Of a DNA stretch of 8,149 bases, positions 1 to 5,943 are shown piece by piece (the stretch's first letter is position 1; every line of letters starts with the position of its first letter). The notes under the pieces were generated by a model. It was given only the letters and a program-made list of their open reading frames with translations. It made no database searches and was not told the origin of the DNA. Position numbers and translations under genes: made by a program. This DNA comes from Stigonema sp964246695 (lineage in GTDB: Bacteria > Cyanobacteriota > Cyanobacteriia > Cyanobacteriales > Nostocaceae): NCBI GenBank assembly GCA_964246695.1, contig CAXTSI010000416.1:1-8149 (forward strand). Reading direction: 5' to 3'.

Positions 1-20
1 GTCAGTTTCGTGCGGAATTT

Positions 21-196
21 TTGGCAACGGATGTGGTAGCGGATGTAGCGGATTATTGTCCATGTGAACCGGACAGTGAATCTATCCGTTAACTCTGGGG
101 CGTTTTCCAGATGAGGTGCGATGGTTGGCAACGGATGTGGTAACGGATGTAGCGGATTCCTGGAGTTGTGAACCCGACAGTTAATCTATCCGTTAA
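21..196. repeat. Left repeat block: two tandem copies of a 104-bp-period unit
   Basis: Two copies start at 21 and 125 with an exact 104-bp offset. Their first 34 bases (21-54 and 125-158) differ at one position. A second matching stretch (64-92 and 168-196) also sits at a 104-bp offset with two differences, while the bases between are not conserved. The unit contains the sub-motif AACGGAT or its complement ATCCGTT several times (26-32, 84-90, 130-136, 142-148, 188-194), with further copies just outside at 197-203 and 209-215. Bases 125-157 are the perfect reverse complement of 812-844 on the far side of the GxxExxY gene, so the two blocks face each other. No promoter is evident here. The stretch 219-307 shows nothing else recognisable. 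Confidence 0.9.
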
Positions 197-307
197 ATCC
201 GTTAGATCATCCGTTGCAAAATTCTTTACCGTATCTATTGCCAAACCTACTGCCACAGCAGTTATATTGGAGTAGCAAAAACAACAATAATACTGGGAAA
301 AGTACGA

Positions 308-784
308 ATGAGCGCTGCTAACATTCCGCATCAAGACATCACGTACAAAATCATTGGTGCAGCAATGAGGGTACATAGTAGAATGCCGCGAGGATTGAAA
401 GAAAAGCATTATCAGAAAGCTTTAGCGGCAGAAATGCTACAAGATGGTTTATCCACCTTTGAAGAGTACCATCTCGAAATTTATGATGGTGATGTGTGGT
501 TAAGAAGGCTTTACCTGGACCACTGGGTAAATGAAAGTGTAGTAGTAGAAGATAAAGCTTTTTCTCATCCTTTAGGTGATGATAATATAGCTCAGGTTAT
601 CGCTTATTTAGCAGCGACACAAGCCAAAGTAGGATTGTTACTCAACTTTGGACGGCGACGATTGGAGTATAAGCGCATCCTCCCGCCAAAATCGCTAGAT
701 GATTGGCAAACACATATTCAACCTTATTTATGGACACCAAACATAGCAACTGATAGCCTTCGGCATAACGGATATAACGAATAA
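308..784 (+). CDS. GxxExxY protein, PD-(D/E)XK nuclease-like fold
   Basis: This 158-residue protein belongs to the GxxExxY family, which Pfam places in the PD-(D/E)XK nuclease superfamily; no cellular role is established for it. The namesake motif is G29-L-K-E-K-H-Y35. It follows an N-terminal helix containing IIGAAMRVH, the usual family opening (IGAAIEVH-like), which supports the ATG at 308. A plausible nuclease core is D71, then E81-D-K83 (D-x9-ExK). The C-terminal half has the family-typical run QVIAYLAATQAKVGLLLNFG (95-114) followed by RRRLEYKRI. Length is slightly above the usual 120-140 residues; the extra is a non-conserved tail after about residue 130. The last residues (YNE) and the stop codon lie inside the first copy of the right repeat block. 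No strong ribosome binding site is visible. The gene stands alone between facing repeats, so it may travel with them, but no transposase is present. The family assignment is secure; nuclease activity is inferred only. Confidence 0.9.
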   Translation: MSAANIPHQDITYKIIGAAMRVHSRMPRGLKEKHYQKALAAEMLQDGLSTFEEYHLEIYDGDVWLRRLYLDHWVNESVVVEDKAFSHPLGDDNIAQVIAYLAATQAKVGLLLNFGRRRLEYKRILPPKSLDDWQTHIQPYLWTPNIATDSLRHNGYNE

Positions 785-916
785 GTTATCTATCAACCCA
801 ACATATAACTCATCCGCTACATCCGTTACCACATCCGTTGCCAAATATAACGAATAAGTTATCTATCAACCCAACATATAACTCATCCACTACATCCGTT
901 ACCACATCCGTTGCCA
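772..916. repeat. Right repeat block: two tandem copies of a 73-bp-period unit, inverted relative to the left block
   Basis: Copies at 772-843 and 845-916 are offset by 73 bases and differ at one position in the ...CATCC(G/A)CTAC... segment. Each ends in the motif string ATCCGTTACCACATCCGTTG followed by CCA. That string is the reverse complement of the opening of the left unit: 812-844 matches the complement of 125-157 over 33 bases without mismatch. The first copy starts inside the GxxExxY gene and supplies its stop codon at 782-784. Bases 917-1095, between this block and the next gene, show no further repeat or clear promoter. Confidence 0.9.
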
Positions 917-1095
917 CACTTAGCACTTCGCTTTGTTGGCAGATGATCGCAACCCACGGGTGATACTAATATGAAAGCATAAGCATTATCTCTTATAATA
1001 CTCAATGCTTGAGAAAAAAGCTTAAAAAACAACCAATTCCTGACAAGGAAAGCCAAACAACTGATCTAAAATACTGTGAAGCTTCAGGAATTACC

Positions 1096-1671
1096 ATGAG
1101 TGCTGTGACTTTAAACTTAAAACCTTTGGGAGAACTGACAGATGATGCTTTCTCTGAACTGTGTCGGGTAAACCCAGAGATGAAATTCGAGCGAACATCT
1201 GAGGGAAAATTGGTTATTATGCCACCGACAGGAGGTGAAACTGGCGACCGCAACCGCCGACTTACTCAGCGCTTAGGTAACTGGACAGACGCAGATAATA
1301 CAGGACTGTCCTTTGATTCCTCTACCTGCTTCAAACTTCCTAATGGAGCCGATCGTTCTCCTGACGCTTCTTGGGTTAAACTAGAGAGTTGGGAAGCTTT
1401 AACCCCTGAACAAAAGCGAAAATTTCCCCCTTTAGCACCAGATTTTGTGGTGGAGTTGCGATCGCCCAGTGACGACATGGCAGATTTACGAGCCAAAATG
1501 CGAGAGTATATGGACAATGGTGTGCGACTAGGTTGGTTAATTGATCCACAAAATCAGCGCGTGGAGATTTACCGCCTCCGACAACCCATAGAAGTCCGGG
1601 AGTCGCCCCGCAGTCTATCAGGAGAAGACGTGCTACCTGGGTTTGTTTTGGATTTAGAGCGAATTCTTTAG
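1096..1671 (+). CDS. Uma2 family (DUF820) PD-(D/E)XK endonuclease-like protein
   Basis: This 191-residue protein matches the Uma2/DUF820 family, restriction-endonuclease-like proteins that are highly multiplied in cyanobacteria and have no settled biological function. Visible family landmarks are the N-terminal LxPxxELTDDAFSELCRVNPE segment (8-28), FERTSEGKLVIMPPTGGETG (31-50), SPDASWV (88-94, candidate catalytic D90), PDFVVELRSPSD (115-126, with E120) and KMREYMDNGVRLGWLIDP (134-151, with K134), ending in LPGFVLDLERIL. All expected motifs are present, so it looks intact. The frame is open further upstream to a TTG at 1009, but those 29 residues are low-quality and not family-like. The ATG at 1096 gives the usual family N-terminus and is preceded by AGGA at 1086-1089. 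No operon partner is seen; the next gene begins 228 bases later. Nuclease activity is inferred from fold only. Confidence 0.93.
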   Translation: MSAVTLNLKPLGELTDDAFSELCRVNPEMKFERTSEGKLVIMPPTGGETGDRNRRLTQRLGNWTDADNTGLSFDSSTCFKLPNGADRSPDASWVKLESWEALTPEQKRKFPPLAPDFVVELRSPSDDMADLRAKMREYMDNGVRLGWLIDPQNQRVEIYRLRQPIEVRESPRSLSGEDVLPGFVLDLERIL

Positions 1672-1899
1672 TACGAACGTCTTTAACATTAAACAGTTTA
1701 AGCAGAACAATTTTCCGGGTGGAAGCGTCTAAAAGTGCTGATAAAGTACTTGTCGTAGGGTATCGCCAGACTATAAAGTGCGGAGTGCGCGGACTACCCT
1801 CTTTTTATGACCCCATACCTCTACATTCCTCTACAAGGTGAACAGCAATGTTGTTTGATTTGGGTGGACGGAGGGGGGTGAAACCTGGAGTTGAACGGA

Positions 1900-3948
1900 A
1901 TGCTTAATATGAAGCGTAAACATGTAGTGGCTTGTCGTCAGACATCGCTAACTAGTCTCTTTCTCATCTCAATTCTCACACCTTTGTCTGTGATAGCGGA
2001 ACCACCTCGAACTGCGGACAAAACAGTAAATTGTGACATCTTAGTTGTGGGTGGTGGACTTTCTGGTGTCGCCACCGCTTACGAAGCTTTACTTGCAGGA
2101 CGAACGGTTTGCTTGACGGAAATTACCGACTGGTTGGGGGGACAAATTTCTTCTCAGGGGACATCTGCACTAGATGAACGACCAACTCAGCGATCGCGTT
2201 TGTTCTACTCTCGCGGTTACTTGGAATTGCGCCAGCGCATTCAGCGCAAGTACGGCAAACTCAATCCAGGTAACTGTTGGGTCAGCGAATCTTGCTATCT
2301 TCCTCGCGATGGTCATGAAATCTTGACGAGTATGCTGAAAGAGGCTGAAGATCGCGGCAAAGGCAAGTTGGAATTGTTTCCTAACACAGTTATTAAAGAA
2401 TTGGAAAAAAGTGCCGATGGCAAACTCATTAATAGTGCGATCGCGATCCAACATCAACCAACTCAAGGCGCACCACCCATCAACACCTTTCCCTTATCTC
2501 AAACTATCGAAGACACTTATAGCTACCAAAACTCTTCTCGGTTTGCCAAAACTATTATTAGCTTTATTCCCAAGCCAAGTCAAGGAAAATCAGGAGGCAA
2601 TGCTCCCAACTGGTATGTGGTAGACGCCAGTGAAACCGGGGAAATTATTGCTCTTGCTGATGTCCCCTACCGCCTTGGTATTGATAAAATTTCCTACTTA
2701 GAGCCTTCTGCTTCCAGTCCCAGCAACGACCCCTATTGCACTCAAGGCTTTACTTATACCTTTGCAATGGAGGCAACCAAGGAGCCGCAGAAGTACACAG
2801 CACCAGCATTTTATCCAGAGTATGCGCCTTATTATAGTTATGAATTAAAGAGACTGGCAAGCTTTCCCTTGGTTTTCACTTACCGTCGGATATGGGATCC
2901 CCGACCAGGGAAACCAATGAAATTTGGCGGGATCTCGTTTACTGCTCCTGTGCCAGGGGACATCTCCATGCAAAACTGGACTTGGGGTAACGACTACCGC
3001 CCAGGAACCGATGCTGATAACCTGCTTTATACTCGCCAACAACTCGAAGCTGCTGGGCAGTTGAATCCTGGAAACTGGATGGGGGGACTGCGGATAGAAA
3101 GCCTACGCAAAGCCGAAGAAAATGCCTTAGGCTTCTTTTACTGGCTGTTCGCCGGGACTACAGATTCCCAACTGGGAGATGGGGTGAAGCAGCCGGAACC
3201 AAACATCAGCCTTTTATCCGGTCTGGATTCCCCAATGGGGACAGTGCATGGCTTGTCAAAATATCCTTATATGCGGGAAGCACGGCGGATCATCGGACGT
3301 CCCAGTTGGGGTGCCCCCGGAGGCTTTGGCATCTGGGAAATTGATATTTCTCGCCGCGATTACAATGATGAGTATTACCGCAAGACACTTTCACCAGATG
3401 AGTATCGCCGCTTAAAAGCAGCATTGGCAGGTTTTGAAGCAACATCGGTGATCTCAGGTCAGAAGCCTCCAGAAAAAGCGATAAGGCGTACTCGTTCTAC
3501 TATTTTCCCTGATGCTGTGGGTATTGGTCACTATGCCATAGACTTCCATCCCTGTATGACCGAAAGCCCTCCGGAAGCACCTGGTAACACAGCACGTGCT
3601 GGTGAAGGTCGTGGTGCTGGGCAAGCATATCCCTTTCAAATTGCTTTAAGGGCGATGATTCCCCAGAAAATCGACAATTTATTAGTAGGTGGCAAAAGCA
3701 TTGCTACGAGTCACATTGCCGCTGCGGCTTATAGAGTCCACTCCTTTGAATGGTCTGCTGGTGCTGCAGCGGGAACGACAGCAGCTTTTGCCCTAAAAAA
3801 TGCGATCGCACCCCACCAACTGGTAGATAACTTACCCAATCCAGAACCCCAACTGGAATCTCTCAAACGACTCTTGGAGAATAATGGTAACCCCACCGCC
3901 TTCCCCGATACCTCAATTTTTAACGAAAACTGGCAAGGTTGGAAATAA
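1900..3948 (+). CDS. FAD-dependent oxidoreductase with N-terminal Sec-type signal
   Basis: This is an FAD-binding oxidoreductase of the FAD_oxidored type (PF12831-like); substrate unknown. From the ATG at 1900 it has 682 residues. A basic start (MKRK) is followed by a hydrophobic stretch and a plausible signal peptidase I site VIA|EPP after residue 33. The dinucleotide-binding Rossmann motif GGGLSG (51-56) follows a hydrophobic strand, with E74 at the end of the second strand and then DWLGGQ. Near residues 575-626, the segment NLLVGGKSIATSHIAAAAYRVHSFEWSAGAAAGTTAAFAL is the family's C-terminal FAD-contacting region. The middle (about 190-540) is not something I recognise. Start choice: TTG 1891, ATG 1900 and ATG 1909 are in frame; GGAG at 1887-1890 lies 9 bases before 1900, but 1909 is also reasonable. 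No twin-arginine pair is visible, which is odd for an exported flavoprotein; the hydrophobic segment could instead be a membrane anchor. No terminator follows; a heptamer array starts 5 bases after the stop. Confidence 0.88.
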   Translation: MLNMKRKHVVACRQTSLTSLFLISILTPLSVIAEPPRTADKTVNCDILVVGGGLSGVATAYEALLAGRTVCLTEITDWLGGQISSQGTSALDERPTQRSRLFYSRGYLELRQRIQRKYGKLNPGNCWVSESCYLPRDGHEILTSMLKEAEDRGKGKLELFPNTVIKELEKSADGKLINSAIAIQHQPTQGAPPINTFPLSQTIEDTYSYQNSSRFAKTIISFIPKPSQGKSGGNAPNWYVVDASETGEIIALADVPYRLGIDKISYLEPSASSPSNDPYCTQGFTYTFAMEATKEPQKYTAPAFYPEYAPYYSYELKRLASFPLVFTYRRIWDPRPGKPMKFGGISFTAPVPGDISMQNWTWGNDYRPGTDADNLLYTRQQLEAAGQLNPGNWMGGLRIESLRKAEENALGFFYWLFAGTTDSQLGDGVKQPEPNISLLSGLDSPMGTVHGLSKYPYMREARRIIGRPSWGAPGGFGIWEIDISRRDYNDEYYRKTLSPDEYRRLKAALAGFEATSVISGQKPPEKAIRRTRSTIFPDAVGIGHYAIDFHPCMTESPPEAPGNTARAGEGRGAGQAYPFQIALRAMIPQKIDNLLVGGKSIATSHIAAAAYRVHSFEWSAGAAAGTTAAFALKNAIAPHQLVDNLPNPEPQLESLKRLLENNGNPTAFPDTSIFNENWQGWK

Positions 3949-3953
3949 AAAGT

Positions 3954-4023
3954 GTTGGTTGTTAGTTGTTAGTTGTTAGTTGTTAGTTGTTAGTTGTTAG
4001 TTGTTAGTTGTTGGTTGTTGGTT
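3954..4023 (+). repeat. Heptanucleotide tandem array (GTTRGTT)10
   Basis: There are ten contiguous 7-base units: one GTTGGTT (3954-3960), seven GTTAGTT (3961-4009) and two GTTGGTT (4010-4023). Variant units sit only at the ends, as expected if the array grew by slippage or unequal exchange from its middle. It begins 5 bases after the stop codon of the oxidoreductase gene. Short tandemly repeated heptamers of this type are characteristic of heterocystous cyanobacterial genomes; their function is not known. Confidence 0.97.
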
Positions 4024-4055
4024 GTTATTAGGGGTGTCCCACGATATGACCGTAG

Positions 4056-4074
4056 GGGCGCGGTTTCCGCGCCC
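4056..4074. repeat. GC-rich hairpin repeat
   Basis: A perfect 8-bp stem, GGGCGCGG (4056-4063) and CCGCGCCC (4067-4074), encloses a TTT triloop. It is preceded by CGTA, and the 10-mer CGTAGGGGCG recurs at 4394-4403 without the hairpin. There is no T-run after it, so it is not a standard intrinsic terminator, although it is the first strong hairpin downstream of the oxidoreductase gene. It resembles the small GC-rich hairpin repeats scattered in cyanobacterial intergenic DNA. Confidence 0.75.
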
Positions 4075-4091
4075 TGACAATTTGGCATCGG

Positions 4092-4181
4092 TTCAATTGA
4101 AAACTGCTGTATATCATCACAACTACCGGACATGATATTACCCCGCCCTACAATGTGGTCAATTCAATTGAAAACTGCTGT
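4092..4181. repeat. 19-bp direct repeat pair containing a palindrome
   Basis: The sequence TTCAATTGAAAACTGCTGT occurs identically at 4092-4110 and 4163-4181, 71 bases apart. Each copy starts with the 10-base palindrome TTCAATTGAA. The flanks do not match, so the conserved unit is sharply bounded. No gene lies between the copies. They could be paired protein-binding sites or remnants of a dispersed repeat. Confidence 0.8.
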
Positions 4182-4214
4182 CAGGTGAGATTTTTCTACT
4201 CTGACCATTTTTTG

Positions 4215-4390
4215 AATTAAAAATTAAAAATTAAAAATTTCCGTTCAGGATTTTGAATGAAGGAAGTTGGGTACAGGTTCCCCTGTTTTTAAACATGGAA
4301 AACTTGGAGGTGCTCCGCAACATTATTCAATCGAACGCATTTATGCGTGGGGATTAATAATTTTTAATTTTTAATTTTTAATTTTTAATT
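4215..4390. repeat. Inverted pair of AT-rich heptamer arrays
   Basis: At 4215-4239 the sequence is AATTAAA repeated with a 7-base period (three units plus AATT). At 4359-4390 the complement, AATTTTT, is repeated four times plus AATT. The first 25 bases could pair fully with the second, bracketing a 119-base core (4240-4358). The core contains a small hairpin, ACGCAT (4335-4340) and ATGCGT (4343-4348). No ORF of note lies inside. The bracketing suggests the core could be a small inserted or foldback element, but no target duplication was found. Confidence 0.8.
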
Positions 4391-4403
4391 GAACGTAGGG
4401 GCG

Positions 4404-5019
4404 ATCTCACTTCTGTCTGAAGCCACCGAGTTGCGTTATACATGTGATGCTGCGTCGCCTTGCAAATGCAAAAAAATAACTTCATATTTATTTAAAAACA
4501 ACCCCAGAAAGTGGTATTTTAGATTAAATTTAAATATAAGTACAGTTTAATAATTAAACAAAATTATTAAGAAATATTTATGAAACTAATTACTACCTTG
4601 TATCAAGTCTATTTTGATACTTAATTAATAAAAAAGATGACTTGATTATATAGATAACTAATAAACTTACAATTCCTTCAGCGTATGGACGGACTAAGTT
4701 TTGTATTTCAATCAATAAAACGTCTTACTGAAGAATTATTAAGCTTTAATTAAATTCTGATTAGCAAAGTATCTTTAAACTTTACTTAATAAAACCATTA
4801 ATTTTTCAAAAATTTTTTATAAACTAACGATAACCTTATCTTAAACACGGAGAAAAATTTTGACTTTAGATCACAAATGTTTTACCTCAGTAGGTTTATC
4901 CTTAACTAAAAGATAAACATAGTATTACTTTTACTTAAACAACCGTATAGTAAAGTAGTTAAATTAACACTATTTTATTTAACGAGACAATAAACAGTTA
5001 ATCACCTAGCCTTTACTTT
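4404..5019. other. Long AT-rich gene-free tract upstream of the PstS-like gene
   Basis: About 600 bases, strongly AT-rich from about 4460 onward, hold no recognisable gene or tRNA. Small inverted repeats are present: GTATCAA (4600-4606) with TTGATAC (4614-4620), ATCAAGTC (4602-4609) with GACTTGAT (4639-4646), and GTTTATC (4894-4900) with GATAAAC (4912-4918). The first two share bases and could not form together. The tract ends at a stronger hairpin and the start of a secreted-protein gene, so it probably contains that gene's promoter, but I cannot place a convincing -10/-35 pair. Confidence 0.5.
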
Positions 5020-5068
5020 GACAGCTTAATCTGTTTCTTAGAGCCGAAGAGAACACATACAAGCTGTC
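5020..5068 (+). promoter_or_regulatory. Two-tier hairpin in the presumed leader of the PstS-like gene
   Basis: An outer stem, GACAGCTT (5020-5027) with AAGCTGTC (5061-5068), is perfect over 8 bp. Inside it, TGTTTCTT (5032-5039) pairs with AAGA-AACA (5047-5055) with one bulged G at 5051. The apical loop is AGAGCCG, and the internal loop is AATC opposite CATAC. The structure ends 28 bases before the Shine-Dalgarno GGAG at 5097-5100. It has no T-run and so is not a terminator. It could stabilise the mRNA, bind a regulator, or be an operator, since TTGACA at 5018-5023 overlaps its left arm. Confidence 0.55.
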
Positions 5069-5107
5069 TCTAGGGTCGCATCAGATTTTTAAACTTGGAG
5101 CTTAACA

Positions 5108-5812
5108 ATGCTAGCAAAACTAAAGTCTCGCTTCTTGGCTACTTCCGTGTCTGTAGCCGCTTTAACAGTTGGCTTGGCATTTGCCCAGCCTGCTCAAAAA
5201 GCTTCTGCACAAGTAGCTGGCGTAGGTTCAACCGCTGCTGCTGCTTTATATACCGGATTCGGTGCTAACTATGGTGGCGGTGGTAGTGGCACTTGCTCTA
5301 GTGGTACAGACGCTGGCGCTGACTTTTGTGGAACCGACATTCCTTTTGGCGCAGCAGATGGCTACACACAAGTGCCTGTAGCAAATTTGAGAATCGAAGC
5401 GCCTGTTAACGGTGGAGACACTGGTCTTTCTCAAAGTGATTACTGCGCTATTATCAGAGGTGAAGTTACCACCTTCAGTGATGGCACACCCATCACCGTT
5501 GTGTATCGTCTTCCAGGCAGCGGTACCGGCTTCATCGTTAACAATGTTTGTGGTGCAGATGGCAGCCAAGTTCCCGGTGCTATTGGTGTAGGAAGCAGTG
5601 GTGCAGTTGTTAGTACAGTCCAGTCTACACCAGGAGCGATTGGCTACGCTGAGCAAGCTAATTTAAATGGTACACCTTCTGCTTTAGGCAGCCCAATTAC
5701 TGGTCCTACCTATGCAATTTTCAGCAACGATAACGGTAATGCCAGCGACTTCATCAACAATATTCTAGCTAACCCCGACCAAGTTCGCGGTCTAGGATAT
5801 GACCCCTTGTAG
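5108..5812 (+). CDS. Secreted compact PstS-like substrate-binding protein, C-terminus cut by a frameshift
   Basis: This 234-residue protein resembles periplasmic phosphate-binding proteins (PstS/PBP-like) but is much shorter than the usual 320 or more. It has a Sec signal (MLAKLKSRF, hydrophobic core, likely cut at ASA|Q after residue 34). PstS-like landmarks follow in order: GVGSTAAAALY (38-48), GGGGSGT (56-62), DFCGTDIPF (72-80, D77 matching the phosphate-contacting Asp), FSDGTPITVVYRLPGSGTGF (123-142, with R134 and S138-G-T140 matching Arg and SGT of E. coli PstS) and TPGAIGYAE (174-182). Cysteines are C63, C74, C113 and C148. The start is supported by GGAG at 5097-5100. The stop at 5810-5812 looks secondary: from GAT 5815 another frame reads DKTESFNNLNSVQQ, ending at TAG 5857-5859, which matches the C-terminus of the paralogue downstream. 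No pstC, pstA or pstB is in the window. Phosphate or another oxyanion is the likely ligand, by inference. Confidence 0.75.
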   Translation: MLAKLKSRFLATSVSVAALTVGLAFAQPAQKASAQVAGVGSTAAAALYTGFGANYGGGGSGTCSSGTDAGADFCGTDIPFGAADGYTQVPVANLRIEAPVNGGDTGLSQSDYCAIIRGEVTTFSDGTPITVVYRLPGSGTGFIVNNVCGADGSQVPGAIGVGSSGAVVSTVQSTPGAIGYAEQANLNGTPSALGSPITGPTYAIFSNDNGNASDFINNILANPDQVRGLGYDPL

Positions 5813-5859
5813 TTGATAAGACTGAGTCTTTCAACAATCTCAATTCTGTCCAACAATAG
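5813..5859 (+). pseudogene. Out-of-frame remnant of the ancestral C-terminus of the PstS-like gene
   Basis: After the stop at 5810-5812, the frame starting at GAT 5815 encodes DKTESFNNLNSVQQ and ends with TAG at 5857-5859. The paralogue at 6089-6805 ends DDKSGSFNALNSIQP with its stop at the aligned position. Adding one base in the CCCC run at 5803-5806 would give DPLVVDKTESFNNLNSVQQ in one frame. This is best read as a one-base deletion that removed about 16 residues from the first copy. A sequencing or assembly error at the homopolymer is the alternative. Confidence 0.8.
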
Positions 5860-5892
5860 ACGTCAGTAATTGAGGTATTATAAATAGACAAA

Positions 5893-5924
5893 AAAGACTT
5901 ATGCAATAAGTTGCGTAAGTCTTT
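5893..5924 (+). terminator. Hairpin terminator after the first PstS-like gene
   Basis: AAAGACTTATGC (5893-5904) pairs with GCGTAAGTCTTT (5913-5924) over 12 positions with one G-U pair and an 8-base loop. An A-run precedes it and a T-rich stretch (CTTTCTT) overlaps and follows it, so it could work in both directions. It separates the two paralogues transcriptionally, implying that the second has its own promoter or depends on read-through. Confidence 0.75.
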
Positions 5925-5943
5925 CTTAGCGATCGCCTTTAAC

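Noticed and set aside
89..409. Minus-strand ORF of 106 residues
   Set aside because: It crosses the left repeat block and the start of the GxxExxY gene, has no family-like sequence, and is a shadow of repeat and antisense sequence.
21..916. CRISPR array
   Set aside because: There are only two copies per block, with 104- and 73-base periods, similar sequence inside the units, and blocks inverted to each other; no spacer structure or cas gene.
1009..1095. N-terminal extension of the Uma2 protein from a TTG
   Set aside because: The 29 residues are not family-like, and the ATG at 1096 has a good ribosome binding site and the usual N-terminus.
1757..1805. Possible terminator AGGGTA ... TACCCT followed by a T-run
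   Set aside because: The stem is only 6 bp with a loop of about 32 bases, too weak to call.
4056..4074. Terminator of the oxidoreductase gene
   Set aside because: The stem is strong but lacks a T-run and lies over 100 bases after the stop beyond a heptamer array; kept as a repeat.
4441..5107. Cyanobacterial Pho-box (tandem PyTTAAPyPy-type 8-mers) upstream of the PstS-like gene
   Set aside because: Single matches occur, for example CTTAATCT at 5025-5032 and CTTAACTA at 4901-4908, but none is repeated at 11-base spacing, and single hits are expected in AT-rich DNA.
5246..5656. Minus-strand ORF of 136 residues antisense to the first PstS-like gene
   Set aside because: The composition is rich in Thr, Asn and Ala as expected from antisense of a Gly/Ala/Ser-rich gene, and the sense frame has a signal peptide and PstS-like motifs.
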